Below the pieces are notes generated by a model that saw only the letters and a list, made by a program, of their open reading frames with translations, was not told the origin of the DNA and searched no databases. This document shows positions 9,860-20,546 of a stretch of 64,000 bases of DNA, one piece after another. How positions within the stretch are numbered: position 1 is the first letter of the stretch; each line of letters begins with the position of its first letter. Made by a program: the position numbers and the translations under genes. This DNA is from Zelonia costaricensis (taxonomy: Eukaryota; Euglenozoa; Kinetoplastea; Trypanosomatida; Trypanosomatidae), in contig JASAOO010003545.1 in NCBI GenBank assembly GCA_030849075.1, positions 1-64,000 on the forward strand, read 5' to 3'.

Positions 9860-11769
9860 GGGCGACCCGCATCGAGGAAGGCAGCGTCGACGTCGCACAC
9901 GACTGTATTTGAACTTACGCACCCTCTCTCCGTCGCGAGTGCGCCACGACGCAGCTAGCTGGAGCGCGATAGAGCACAGAGGGTGAAAGTGCTGGCGGGT
10001 AGCGATGCGTTTGCAACCGCGCACGCCGGCGGGAGAGTGGGTGAGGGGTGGGGGGTGGGGAGGAATGGGGGAATGCGGACGAGAGAGACGCAGGGGGTGG
10101 GGGCAGCCGTCTTGGGGCTGGGCTGGCCCACCTCCGCGCGTGGAGCTGAAGTCGCGCGCCGAAAACGGCTGTTGCCCACCCGCGTCTACCTCCCCTACTA
10201 CCTTCTTTCACTCGGTAATGCTCCGTTTTTCTCTTCTTCCACGCAGCTGCGCCGCGCATGCATGTATGCTGTACGCTTGAGAGGCAGATTGCCATTCTTG
10301 CGCGCACACGCTGCCCTTTCTCCGACCGACTCCTTTTCTGGTTTCCTTCGAGCATTCCCACACACCACCGCCTATCCTCCTCTTTCACTACGCTGTTGTT
10401 CCCCATCGCCTCTGCTGCCTTCCACACGTCTGTTTTTCCTGTTATTGCAGCTCCGCACTTTGTCTCGGCATTTGCCTTTGTGTGTGCGTGTGTTTGTGTG
10501 TCGGCAAGTGTGCTCCTGCGTGATTGCGCCGGGTCGAAGAATCTCGTCTCCCGCCTCCCTTTCTTCTGCGCGATGATGAGCTGCTGTGGTCGCTGTTTTT
10601 CTTCGTTTAGTTTAGCGTGTCTTTCGATGTCTTGGCGTGCGCAGGTTGTTGTTGGGTCTAGTTTTCTTTGTCTCCCTTTTGCCTTGCGCGAGCGGGTCCC
10701 TCTGGCCGCCCTCGGCAAGGGCGTTGTTGTTCTGAGCGCAGCACACACATGAAGAGAGGAGGACTCCTTTTCGCTTCTCGGGGTGTGCCCATCCACTGTT
10801 CTTACATGTCACCCCCTTTTTTTTCTGCCTCTTTCGCTCGCTCTGCCCACCTCCTCCCTGTTTTTGTTTTTGCTCCTTCTCCTTCTCCTCTCCTTCTCTC
10901 CCACGCTCGCCGGCTATGGTTTGATTCTTGCCCACCCCACCAAATGTCATAAAGAGGTCAGCGTCAGCTCTCTCCCAACACACCCAACTACGATGCGAGA
11001 CGAAGGCAGAGACAGGGCTCCCTGCCCCCTTCCGCCACAGAAAACGCCACTGACTTCAGCAACCGAGGCACGATGGCGGCGGGGCCAGCGCGCCGTTGCC
11101 GACATATCCGCCCAGCAAGGGAACAAAGGAAGCCCGCCCGCTCGTCAGCGTTCGTTTTCCGCTTTCACCTTCCACCTCCCCTCGCGTGCGGGTGTGCCAA
11201 TAAGCTGGCCGCCACCGCGCCCGCAAACACGGGCCCTGCAAGTCCGGCGCTACCGCGACCTGTTCCGGAAAGAGGGGAGAGATGGCGTGCACGCGAAAGA
11301 CGGCGCGCACGGAGGCTGGAGGGCCGAGCTTACCTGCTGGAAAAGAGAGAGGCATCAGGCTTGCCGTGGCCCCACCACATAATGGCCAAAATCCTTCCTC
11401 CTCTGCATTCGTCTCCCGCCCCTCATGACACCGCGCACCACGACGACGGAAACGCCGGCCCGTGCGCGTGTTGGCTTCACGACTTCTGCGCTTCCCCTCC
11501 CTATGCCACTGATGCTCCCCATTTGCTTTCTCCCGTATCACCCTTCCCGGCCCGCCCTCTCTGTGCACACCTCTATCGCCTCAGCAGCTGTCGTCCACAA
11601 GCGACGCACCGCGCGCGCCGACCCCACAAGGACGCGACGTGGTTTCCCACTGCTCTCCTTGTTGCCTCAGCCTTTACTTGTACCTCTCACCCTCCTGTCA
11701 TGACCGCTGCTAAACCAATACCTCTCCTTCTGACTCTCTCCCCCGGTCTTTTGGCGCCAATCCGTCAAG
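9860..11769 (+). other. Long spacer of 1.9 kb, no gene seen
   Basis: A G-rich stretch at about 10030-10110 is followed by alternating T/C-rich tracts (about 10320-10440 and 10800-10910). A short TG-rich stretch lies near 10480-10505. Frames open here have pyrimidine-driven Ser/Leu/Pro composition and no recognisable fold. A good acceptor-like site is the AG at 11669-11670 after a C/T tract, about 100 bases before the next ATG. Confidence 0.55.
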
Positions 11770-12519
11770 ATGGACCGCAGCGCCGTCGCCGAGTGGAACG
11801 TGGTGGGAACCTTCCGCAAGCGGCCGGTCCCGCAGGGCCCCGTCCTCAACTTTACGTCCGACGCGAGCCACCGCGACGGGCTTGACACCACCGACGCCCC
11901 TGTTTTGCTCTACGAGGCGCGGGGCGACGGGAAGCAGTCGCAGCAGCCATCGCGGGTGCCACGGTACATAGCCCGCAAAATCGGCATCCCACCGCCGTCC
12001 CTGCAAAGGATGAAGGTGGTCTCCTTCGCACCCCCGCGCGCAACTTCAGAGCCGACGCCGGCCGACGACGAGGCTTTCTTTGTCGACTGCGTCGAGCCAC
12101 CTAGCCCGCCGTCGCGCCACCGCGACCGCGTGCGGCAGCACCGTCGCCTTGTGATTGGCACGATCCTACCCCAACCGCCGCAGCTCGCCCTCCTGCTGCC
12201 GCTTGTTACCTTCCTCGCCGACGTCGCGATTCTCGTGGCGAGCCTGACGACGTACAAGCCGGAAAAAGCGCTCATCGCCGCGTGCTGCCTGCTTGTTCTC
12301 GTGCCTGACATTGGCGCCCTGGTTCTGCTCTTCAAGCGTGGCATCTACTCTGTCACGTGCGCCGTGCACCTTCTGCTGTGGCCGAACGTCGTGCTACTCT
12401 TCATCCAGCCCTTTGTTTCTCTGCTCTTTATGATTCACTTTTTCTTCACCGCGTTGCTGGTCCTCTACTGCCTCCGGGTGCGGGCGAGCACCTTCATGAC
12501 CTTTTTCGACCTTCGCTGA
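11770..12519 (+). CDS. Multi-pass membrane protein of unknown function
   Basis: The protein has 249 residues. The first 125 or so are soluble, with Pro-rich and charged stretches. The C-terminal half has about four hydrophobic segments, at roughly residues 139-160, 167-188, 196-214 and 216-236. The last residues (RASTFMTFFDLR) follow the final segment directly. No catalytic or transporter motif was recognised. The compact four-helix C-terminus resembles small endomembrane proteins, but no family is claimed. Codon bias supports a real gene. There is no N-terminal signal peptide, so the first membrane segment would act as signal anchor. It is flanked by long spacers on both sides. Confidence 0.8.
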   Translation: MDRSAVAEWNVVGTFRKRPVPQGPVLNFTSDASHRDGLDTTDAPVLLYEARGDGKQSQQPSRVPRYIARKIGIPPPSLQRMKVVSFAPPRATSEPTPADDEAFFVDCVEPPSPPSRHRDRVRQHRRLVIGTILPQPPQLALLLPLVTFLADVAILVASLTTYKPEKALIAACCLLVLVPDIGALVLLFKRGIYSVTCAVHLLLWPNVVLLFIQPFVSLLFMIHFFFTALLVLYCLRVRASTFMTFFDLR

Positions 12520-13075
12520 CGCCAGCTTCTGCGTCAGTGCCGCCTCAGCGCCGCTCTTGCCAGGAATGCCCGTGCATGGAGTTACTCAGTCAGGAAGACA
12601 AGGCAACACAACACCAGTTGCGGCTGTACAGCAAAAAGCAAAAAAGAAACAGGCATTGGGTACCATCGTACGCGCGCCTGCAGGTGTGCATGTGCGTGCG
12701 TGTTTGTGTGTGTGTGGTGGCGTTGCTCGTAGAGGGAATACAAGCAAGGGAGTGCGACGCTTCGGCTCCGTCCGCTTGCCGGACAAGCAAACAGCTGCAC
12801 TCTACCACTCGCGCTTTTCTCGCGGACTCGTTTGTCCTCTTTTCCATGAGCGCCACCGCGTGCGCACAACGACAACCACTGCTAGTCACTTCCGCGAACG
12901 CACCTGTTTTCACTCTCTTCTCGGCATGTTCACTCACGTGCCCCCCCCCCCCCCACGCCCCCCTCACACCTCATTGCACGGCAGGCGACGAGGACACCTG
13001 AACGCAGCGAGGTTGCTCTCACGCTTTGACACCGCACCACTTGTTTTGGCCAGCTGCCAGACGGGCTCAGGCTGC

Positions 13076-13112
<37 letters not shown>

Positions 13113-13193
13113 ACACAGACACGCGCAAGCCACGTACACACCGAGGCGCCCTCACGCGTTTGTGTATCAGCGCGCTCCGGCTGAACCGAGGAC
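12520..13193 (+). other. Spacer with TG- and CA-rich arrays
   Basis: A TG-rich stretch lies at about 12680-12720 in the 3' UTR, a C run at about 12943-12954, and a CA array at 13077-13107 just before the next gene. No additional coding frame was seen. Confidence 0.6.
13077..13107 (+). repeat. CA dinucleotide microsatellite
   Basis: About 15 CA units, continuing as imperfect CAGA/CACA to about 13130. It lies in the predicted 5' UTR of the MORN gene, about 90 bases before the ATG. Confidence 0.9.
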
Positions 13194-13877
13194 ATGCCAC
13201 CAAAGCGCAAGGACGAGCAGGGCGGGGCCCCGGCGGACACCTTTCGCTACGCCGACGGCACCGTCTATGACGGCAAGTACGCCGTCCGCCAGGACACGGC
13301 TTCTGAAGCCGCCGCAGCTGCGTCCGTCGGTGCCGCGTCTGTGGCGTCGGCGAAGAAGCACGGCGGCGGCGGCGCGGCGTCCAGCGCGGCGGCTGGCGGT
13401 GGCTCCCCACAAGCCGGATCTCCGGCCACCGGTGCTGGCGGAGGCGGCAGTCCCGCCGCGTCCGCTGGTGCCTCGTCAGCCGCCGCCAGCGCCGTCGCCG
13501 CTGCGGGTGCCGGCGCTGCTGGGGTCGCGGGGGCTGCAGGGGCCTCACCGGCGACACTGAACGCGTACATGCACGGCTACGGTGTCCTCGACGACGCCTC
13601 GTGTGCGCGCTACGAGGGCGAGTGGCGCAACGGGCTGATGGAGGGCCCTGGCATGCTGACACTGCCCAGCGGGGCCCGCTACACGGGCGAGTTCGCACAC
13701 AACGAGTTTCATGGCGCCGGCCGGTACATGTGGGCGGACGGGTCCTACTACGAGGGTGAGTGGGCGCACAACCGCATGCACGGTCTCGGCGTGTACGTGG
13801 ATGTGACGGGGAAGCGGTGGCACGGCACCTTCAACAACGGCGACGCAGCAAATCTGGTGGCGAAGGTGGAGCTGTAG
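13194..13877 (+). CDS. MORN-repeat protein with Ala/Gly-rich insert
   Basis: A 227-residue protein. Repeats of MORN type (Y-x-G-E-W/F...G-x-G) are visible: YEGEWRNGLMEGPG at 140-153, YTGEFAHNEFHGAG at 163-176, YEGEWAHNRMHGLG at 186-199, and a partial WHGTFNNG at 209-216. A first repeat begins at YDGKYA (25-30) but is interrupted by about 90 residues rich in Ala, Gly and Ser (about 35-122) before resuming at MHGYGV (126-131). MORN proteins act in membrane contact and in flagellar structures such as radial spokes and the flagellar-pocket collar. The exact role here is unknown. No transmembrane segment or signal is present. Family confidence is high, orthologue identity low. Confidence 0.93.
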   Translation: MPPKRKDEQGGAPADTFRYADGTVYDGKYAVRQDTASEAAAAASVGAASVASAKKHGGGGAASSAAAGGGSPQAGSPATGAGGGGSPAASAGASSAAASAVAAAGAGAAGVAGAAGASPATLNAYMHGYGVLDDASCARYEGEWRNGLMEGPGMLTLPSGARYTGEFAHNEFHGAGRYMWADGSYYEGEWAHNRMHGLGVYVDVTGKRWHGTFNNGDAANLVAKVEL

Positions 13878-14902
13878 GGACAGAGCCTTTTTTTCTGTTT
13901 TCAGCTGCTCGTGGATCAGCGGCGAGATGGATAGGGGCTTACACGTTTTCGAGCCATGTACATACACACAATCCACTCCACCACATTCGAGACTTCTTCG
14001 CAGGAAAGACAAAGCGCGCACTTGAGGGAGGAATACGCATGCGAGAGGTCTACGTGAATGCGGCAAGCGGCCGCCGTCGAGGAGCGCGCGTGTGCGGGTT
14101 TCCCTCGCCGCTTTTTTCCTTTTTGTGCGGCGTTGTGTCTGCATGCGATGTGACAGCGTGGGCGGGTCAAGGAAGAGGCGTCACCGTTGACACGCAACGC
14201 AGCTGACGCCGACAACGCCTTTCTCTTCGACGCTAGTCGTGGCGTGGGTGGGGGGAGGGGGTGGCCTGCTCGCGCCAGCGCTGGAAACGCACCCGTGCCA
14301 CCTTTCGAAAAACTCCTCCCAGCATGAAGGCGGTTTTCTTCCTATGCTCACGACTGCCACTTTCACGTGTCTCCTCTGCCTCCCTTTTCTCTCACCCGCG
14401 CGGCTTGCGATTGGCATGCGCACTGAAGAAGCGCCTGCGGCAGCCCACAGCGATTCTCACCTCTGCCGCATCGTCTGGTGATCACGCCAAGGTTCAAGTG
14501 CACTGTGACCCACGCCTGTGTGCGGCTGCGTGTCCGTTTGCGCGTGAGTGCGTGTGCGCGGTCACGCGTCAACTAGCGAGTAAGCTGCCTTTTTTTTTCG
14601 GGGCCTTCTTCTTCTCTGAACCCTTCATACGCCGTCATACACCGTCTAGCGGCCACGCACACCCACACCACGTGCCGTGTGTGTCGTACCGCCGTCCGAG
14701 CTCTCCTCCCTCCACACTCTCGCCTGCCCTCTAGCCACAAGCAAGGAACTGGTTCCGCCCACCACTGAGAAGTGCATCACAACCTTTGCTGGCCCCCCCT
14801 TGCCTCACTTGTTGTGAGTGTGTTTGGGTGTTCGTGTGCACGCGCCACCGGTGCCATCGAATACAGCAACACTCTTTCTATCGAGTACACTCGACGTGCA
14901 TC
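13878..14902 (+). other. Spacer of 1.0 kb
   Basis: No coding frame with gene character was seen. A C/T tract at about 14700-14731 is followed by TAG with AG at 14733-14734, a candidate splice acceptor about 170 bases before the Spt5 ATG. A short T run lies at about 14589-14598. There is no long microsatellite. Confidence 0.55.
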
Positions 14903-17095
14903 ATGGAGGAAGAGACAAACTACGCCGAAATGGCGGACCTGCTGGCGTCTGCGACGATGCCGGCAGACGACGTGGCGGAGACCGGTGCCAGTGACGCAGC
15001 AGCTCCGGCGCTCCCGCCCCACGACGACGGGAATGCCGTGGACGGTGACGACGAGCCGCGCAAGCACAAGAAGAGGGACAAGAAGCACAAGAAGCACAGG
15101 CGTGATAAGAAGCGCGCGCGCTTAGAGGCCGCGGACGACGACGGTGATGCCGGCTCTTCCGACGAGGAGGAGCGAGTCACGTCCAAGTACGTGCTGGACG
15201 CTGCGGAGAGCGGCGACTCGGAGGAGGACGGCTCCGATGCGGATTTTGTGGCGGACGACGACGAGGACGACGACGACGGCGAGGCCGACCACGCGGCTGA
15301 CGCCCAGCAGCCGCGGTACATGTTTCACGAGGGTGATGACAAGAAGAGCGTGGAGGAGATGGCTCGTTACTACGAGGAGGCGGACCGCCACTACCGCAAG
15401 CACGGCGACACCGGCGAGGACGCGCTGCTGTCGCGAAACGACCTCTCCTCGCGCCGCCTGGCCTCACAGTTTCTGCCGCGCGAGGACGACCCGAAAGTGT
15501 TCGCTGTCAAGTGCCGGCCACGCATGGCGCGCGTGCTCGTGACGCGCATCGTGAACAAGTGCTACGCGTACCGTGTCGGGCGCAACTACGAGCACAAGAA
15601 GGTCGACCTCGGCATTATCTCCGTCTTCGCGCTCGATCACGTGAAGGAGTACATCTACGTCGAGGCCAGCCGCAAGCGTTTCGTCGAGAACGTGCTGAAC
15701 GGCCTCGACGGCATTTTTCGCTTCAACATCGCCGTCGTCGACCCGAAGGAGCTGCTGCAGACGATGGAGACGCGGCCCTCAACGCAGAAGGTGCGCGTGG
15801 GTGACTACGTGCGTCTGCGCCAGCGCTTCTACCGCGGCGATCTCGCCCAGGTGACGGCGCTGCACCCCGACGGCGCGCACATCACGTGCAAGGTTGTGCC
15901 ACGCGAGGACTTTGTGCAGAAGCCGTTCAGCAAGGCGACGCAGCGGCTGGAGCCACGCTTCTTCACGCCGCGGCAGGCGATCGGTGTGCGGGAGCTGGAG
16001 AACTCGTACGTCTGGGGCGACCTGCACTTTGACCGCGACGGCTACCTGCTCAAGACGGTGTCGGTCCGCATGGTGGTGTCGGGGCCGCAGCTGGAGCAGC
16101 CCAGCACCGAGGAGCTCGCCCGCTTCTACAACAACCAGCGCGAGAAGGTGGAGCAGGCTATCAAGGCTGCCGAGGCAGCAGCGCAGCTGCCGCCCATCAG
16201 CATTGGCGACTCCGTCCGCGTGACGACGGGTCAGCTGCGCAACACGACCGGCGTTGTCGAGAACGTCTTCACGAACACGAACACGGCGGTGCTGACGTGC
16301 AGCGTGCCGGGGCGGCCGCAGCCGGTCAAGGTGCAGGTGGAGCTGAGCGCGTGCACCAAGCACTTCTCGGAGGGCGTCCACGTCGTCGTCGAGCGCGGCG
16401 AACACGCCGGCGAGTCAGGCACGGTGGTGAAGTCGTGGGGCAGCATCGTGCTGCTCTTCCCTGACCGCGCCGCGGTTGGGGCAGAGCTCAAGGTGGAGGC
16501 GAACGACTGCCACCAGAGCAAGCTCGGCAGCGTGTCGGTGCACTCAAAGGGTGTGTGGCAGGTGTTCGACCTCGTCTCCGTCACAGAGCCCGCCTGCGTC
16601 GGCTGCATTGTGCGACTCAACCGAAACGACGTGGACGTGCTGACGGAGTTCAACGACGTGCGCACGCTCTCCTACGCGCAGGTGAAGCCGATGGGCCGCG
16701 GCGCGCGGCAGACGACGGACTGCCGGGACAACACACTCGTGCGTGGGGCGGAGGTGCACATTCAGAAGCACCCGTGGACGCCAATTGGGCTGGATGGGCA
16801 GACAGGCCGCATCGAGCACATCTTCCACCGCACCGTGTTTGTCCACTGCCGCGCGTCCCCGCTGCACGCGAACATGGTGGCGCTCAAGGCAGAGTGCGTG
16901 CTGCTGATTGGCGGCCGCAAGACAACGCGGCGCGTTGCCCCGGCGCTGGAGACGGGGACGGTGCCTGGAACGGTCTCATACGGGATTCCGGCGGCCGTGA
17001 CGGCGGGGCCCCGCGCATACGCTGGTATGAGCCGCGACTCGGAGGTGTGGGACGAGAGCTCGATCGTGGACGTGAACACGTCAGCGCTCCGGTGA
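14903..17095 (+). CDS. SPT5: Transcription elongation factor Spt5
   Basis: A 730-residue Spt5 homologue, the partner of Spt4 in the DSIF complex that holds RNA polymerase II on the template. The N-terminal 160 residues alternate Lys/Arg-rich and Asp/Glu-rich stretches, typical of Spt5. The NGN domain spans about 195-283, with VFALDHVKEYIYVEASRK giving the classic signature. KOW motifs are visible at about 296-325 (GDYVRLRQRFYRGDLAQV), 432-460, 488-515 and 611-640. There is no C-terminal repeat region rich in Ser/Thr-Pro, which other eukaryotes use for regulation by phosphorylation. The start at 14903 is the first ATG before the acidic region; the frame is open further 5' only through spacer sequence. 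In these organisms transcription is polycistronic, so elongation control is central. Confidence 0.94.
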   Translation: MEEETNYAEMADLLASATMPADDVAETGASDAAAPALPPHDDGNAVDGDDEPRKHKKRDKKHKKHRRDKKRARLEAADDDGDAGSSDEEERVTSKYVLDAAESGDSEEDGSDADFVADDDEDDDDGEADHAADAQQPRYMFHEGDDKKSVEEMARYYEEADRHYRKHGDTGEDALLSRNDLSSRRLASQFLPREDDPKVFAVKCRPRMARVLVTRIVNKCYAYRVGRNYEHKKVDLGIISVFALDHVKEYIYVEASRKRFVENVLNGLDGIFRFNIAVVDPKELLQTMETRPSTQKVRVGDYVRLRQRFYRGDLAQVTALHPDGAHITCKVVPREDFVQKPFSKATQRLEPRFFTPRQAIGVRELENSYVWGDLHFDRDGYLLKTVSVRMVVSGPQLEQPSTEELARFYNNQREKVEQAIKAAEAAAQLPPISIGDSVRVTTGQLRNTTGVVENVFTNTNTAVLTCSVPGRPQPVKVQVELSACTKHFSEGVHVVVERGEHAGESGTVVKSWGSIVLLFPDRAAVGAELKVEANDCHQSKLGSVSVHSKGVWQVFDLVSVTEPACVGCIVRLNRNDVDVLTEFNDVRTLSYAQVKPMGRGARQTTDCRDNTLVRGAEVHIQKHPWTPIGLDGQTGRIEHIFHRTVFVHCRASPLHANMVALKAECVLLIGGRKTTRRVAPALETGTVPGTVSYGIPAAVTAGPRAYAGMSRDSEVWDESSIVDVNTSALR

Positions 17096-18200
17096 TCGCA
17101 GGGCGTTGAGGGCATACGTAAAGCAAAGCAGTCTCAGGGTGTTTTCGGCTCGTGTGTTCATCCTCGCTCTTTGCGCTGCAGTCTACTGAAGCGCGGTGTC
17201 GCGTGTTGGGTTGAGCTTCTGTGCACTCGCGAGGCGGAATTGAGTTCTGACGTGTTCGTGTACGCTCTCCGAACGCTCTCGCTTCACGAGCGCGCGCCCC
17301 GCGGCGGCTCACTGCCTCGGTGCTGGCGGGCAGTAGCTGTGCGGCGTGCTCGTGGATGTTGTATGCAGTGAGAGTGCTAAGTTGTAAAAAAAGCACGTTT
17401 TCCCCCCTTCCCTCCTCCGAGTCGGCGCGCCCCCCCCTCCCCTCGTTGTGTCTCCGCGCGCAGACCACCACCGCACCACGCAGCTGTGGTCGGACGTTTG
17501 AGTGGGGGGGGGGGGCATCACCGAGCAGTGCGGGTGCTGCGACGGCGTCTCGCTGTTCATGGCGGGCCACAGAGTTTCCCCTCGCGGTGCGGTCGGGGTT
17601 GATGGGGTGATGCCGTAGCCGCCAGAGGCAGGTGAGTAGGCACCGCGCTTGCCTCCCTCGAATGCCTCCCTTTTCTCGTCCCCGCGCACTCCCACCCACC
17701 TCCACTTCCCTCTTCGCGCACTTTGTCCTTCCTCGTCTCATGCTCCGCTGTTGCCGCTCCTTTTTTCTTTCCCCACCAACTTCGCCGACGCGCGCTCTCC
17801 CCAGCTCGGCTCCTGCTGCTCCGCGTGCGTGCGTGCGCTGCTACGGCTGCTGCCACGGCTTCTTGCATCTGGTGACGAGAGGCTACCAGCGGCGACGGCG
17901 AAGGCTCTGGACGGGCATCACACTCGCGGCGTGGAGACTTCGAAGGACTCGTGCGCACAGCCTCAGGGGCGCCGTCGACGCAATCGCATTTGTCAGCACG
18001 GACCTCTGTTTTCTCTCCCGCACACGCCATCTCTCGTTTTAGCCTTTCCTGGCTACCCCCTCCTCCTCCTCTTCACACATCGGCACGCGCATTTTGTTCG
18101 CACGCGCCACGGCGTCCTACTCGATCCCTTTCGCAGCTCCGGCTCCTTCCCCCTCCCCCTCTCTCCCCTCACTGTCGGCTCGCACGCGTTCAGCGAGATC
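17096..18200 (+). other. Spacer of 1.1 kb
   Basis: A G run lies at about 17503-17513. C/T-rich tracts lie at about 17690-17790 and 18140-18178. The frame of the next gene is open from about 17649, but the first in-frame ATG is 18201 and the upstream translation is pyrimidine-driven, so it is treated as 5' UTR. Confidence 0.55.
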
Positions 18201-20546
18201 ATGCGGCGCACCCCCATCGCGGTCGGGCTGCGTGTGGCGCCCTCTGTTGCTGAGGCTGCTGCTGCTGCCTCTGTTTCGGGCTCGCCGTGTGGCTGCACCG
18301 CTTCTCGGCGTCTCCTGCCGGCGCCACTGCTTCGCACAGTCGCGTTGACATCATCGGCGCACACCACCGCCCGCCGCCACTGGATGCACGCGACGCCGCC
18401 GCGCCGCTTCGAGCTCGACCCCTCGCGGGACCGCTACGTGATCGAGACCGCCTTCGAGGAGCCAACCTTCCGCTTCCTGTGCGAGGGCGTTGACGTGGAC
18501 TTCAAGGAGGAAGTGCGCGCTGCCCTCGCGACGCTGCTGCCGTCTCCGCCGTCTAGTTTCACTGCACGTGAAGGCGCCGGCGCGGTGCCGCCGTCGTCGT
18601 CCCCGTCGTCGGCGCTGCTGACGCAGACGCTGAGGATCTTTCACGCGCTGTGCCGCAAGCAGCTCGTCTCCTTTGCACAGGTCCGCTCCACACCGCGTCG
18701 ACTCGCTTCGTACTACGAGACCCTCGCGACGGCCCACCCCGCCCTGGCGATGCTGGCAGCTGAACACTACACCTTTGCCGGCCTCGTCGCGACGCACGTG
18801 AAGAGGAGTGTGCGGGACGCCGTGCTGGCCGGCGTCGACAGCGGCGCTACGATAGGCTGCGTGGCGGAGCGGGAGCTGGTTGCGGAGGGCACCCCGCTCA
18901 ACACCGAGGCCCGCTACGACGCCCACGACCGCTGCTTCGTCCTGCGCGGCACGGGCAAATTTGCCGTGGTGGCCGCCGCGTGCGCGGAGTGGGCCATCGT
19001 GAGCGCGACGCTGACGCTGCACAAGAAGGAGCACAACGGCACGCACCTCTTCCTCGTCCAGCTCCGCGAGAGCGGTGGGAGCAGCGGTGGCGCGCCTGGG
19101 CCGCTGCGCCCCGGCGTGTCGGTGCGCCCCATCGCCGGCGAGAACGACGTCATGTCCGGCTGCGGGGTCGGCGTACTGCACTTCGAGGACGTGCGGCTGC
19201 CGTGCGACCACCTGCTAGACCCGTTCTGCATTTCGGATGAGGTAAAGGTTGGGTACACGACTGGCCAGGAGGAGTGCGGCAGTGCGCTGGATGTGCTGCG
19301 CACGCGACGACGCATCGCCGCTGGTGCCATCTACCTTGGAGCGCTGAAGCGGCTTCTGGCCGACGTGGTCGGCTACGCGGCCGACCGCTGCGTCGTCGGT
19401 CCCGACTACCGCCGCAACTACCCCTTCCTCGGACTCCAGCACATCCAGTCCCCGCTGGTGTGCCTGGTCGCCAAGTCGTACGTCTACCTCGCGGCGTGGC
19501 AGAGGCTGCTGCCCGTCTTCACGAATCCCGCCGGCGCCGCGCCATCGTACGAGGACGGCATGCGGCTGGCTGGCACGGTGCACTTTTTGCAGGAGACGCT
19601 GATGGACCTGGTGGCCTTCGCGAACAACGCCATGAGCGTCCACGCGTCCTTCGCGAGCACCGGTGTCGGCAGCGCAGCGGCCCTCGTGCACCTTCAGCAG
19701 GAGGGGCTGGACACCTCGGCGCTAATCCGCGAGGTCGCCTTCAAGTCCATCGCGAGGAACATCGGCACGACGCACTGGGGTTGGTGGCTCACGAACCTGC
19801 TCCAGCCCGTCTCCCCTGCTCTGGACCGGTTTCTCAAGAACCCCTGGTACACCCCCCGCATTGCCGACCTCGGACGGCACCTCATCTTCTTCAGCCACAA
19901 GCACTACGGCCTCAAGAAGCGGCTGCGGCGCTCGCGCGAGCTGGAGCGGCGCAAGGGCGGCAGCGAGCATCAGTGGTACGACTGGACGATGTTCCGCCAC
20001 CGCACCGTCGTGCACTGCGGGGAGGCCTTCATGGAGATGTACTACGTGGGGCTGATGATGAAGGAGACGGAGGCGTGCAGCGACCCACGTGGGCGCAAGA
20101 TCCTGCGCGATGTGGGCTGGATCTACGCCCTGTCACGGCAGATGGACCGGCTGGACTTTGTGCTGTCGTCCAAGATGCTGAGCCCCGGCAAGGCCGAGGT
20201 GCTCGCCAGCCACCTCGACAACCTCGTCACGGTGCTGGCGCCGCAGTGCGTGCACTTGGTGGACGCGATGCAGGTGCCAGCCGCGAGCCGTGCCCCGTGC
20301 CACGCCGCGACAGCGATGGAGGCGTACTGGACGATTCCCGGCACCAACACGCACATCGAGCGCGGCGACCGCCTCACCTTGCACGATGCGGCGGCGGCGC
20401 ACTCGTCGTCGCAGCGGGCTGGCGCACGCGGCAGAGCAGAGCGTGCCAAGGCGGAGCAAGAGGCCGTGCGAGAGTCGAGCGAGGAGTTCGACCTCTTCCA
20501 CGGCCTCGCTGATAAGCCGTCCTATGCGCGCCGCAAGTCGCCCTAG
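18201..20546 (+). CDS. Divergent acyl-CoA oxidase/dehydrogenase-like protein
   Basis: A 781-residue protein. The middle matches the acyl-CoA oxidase plan: an N-terminal helical domain with AEHYTFAGL (about 190), the flavin-contacting strand TIGCVAERELVAEGTPLNTE from about residue 216 in place of the usual GCxAxTELGHG, a beta domain ending in MSGCGVGVLHFEDVRLP (about 317-333), and a C-terminal helical half. I saw no GGHGY-type motif that carries the catalytic glutamate in acyl-CoA oxidases, and no C-terminal SKL-type peroxisomal (glycosomal) signal, since it ends RRKSP. The N-terminus is rich in Arg, Ala and Ser and could be a mitochondrial targeting sequence. It may be a diverged enzyme with another substrate or a catalytically silent relative. 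The extra C-terminal 130 residues are charged and low in complexity near the end. Confidence 0.8.
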   Translation: MRRTPIAVGLRVAPSVAEAAAAASVSGSPCGCTASRRLLPAPLLRTVALTSSAHTTARRHWMHATPPRRFELDPSRDRYVIETAFEEPTFRFLCEGVDVDFKEEVRAALATLLPSPPSSFTAREGAGAVPPSSSPSSALLTQTLRIFHALCRKQLVSFAQVRSTPRRLASYYETLATAHPALAMLAAEHYTFAGLVATHVKRSVRDAVLAGVDSGATIGCVAERELVAEGTPLNTEARYDAHDRCFVLRGTGKFAVVAAACAEWAIVSATLTLHKKEHNGTHLFLVQLRESGGSSGGAPGPLRPGVSVRPIAGENDVMSGCGVGVLHFEDVRLPCDHLLDPFCISDEVKVGYTTGQEECGSALDVLRTRRRIAAGAIYLGALKRLLADVVGYAADRCVVGPDYRRNYPFLGLQHIQSPLVCLVAKSYVYLAAWQRLLPVFTNPAGAAPSYEDGMRLAGTVHFLQETLMDLVAFANNAMSVHASFASTGVGSAAALVHLQQEGLDTSALIREVAFKSIARNIGTTHWGWWLTNLLQPVSPALDRFLKNPWYTPRIADLGRHLIFFSHKHYGLKKRLRRSRELERRKGGSEHQWYDWTMFRHRTVVHCGEAFMEMYYVGLMMKETEACSDPRGRKILRDVGWIYALSRQMDRLDFVLSSKMLSPGKAEVLASHLDNLVTVLAPQCVHLVDAMQVPAASRAPCHAATAMEAYWTIPGTNTHIERGDRLTLHDAAAAHSSSQRAGARGRAERAKAEQEAVRESSEEFDLFHGLADKPSYARRKSP

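Noticed and set aside
9915..10796. Minus-strand open frame of 293 codons after the PP2C gene
   Set aside because: It is Arg/Lys/Thr-rich, driven by purine content opposite a pyrimidine-rich spacer, with no motif and no codon bias.
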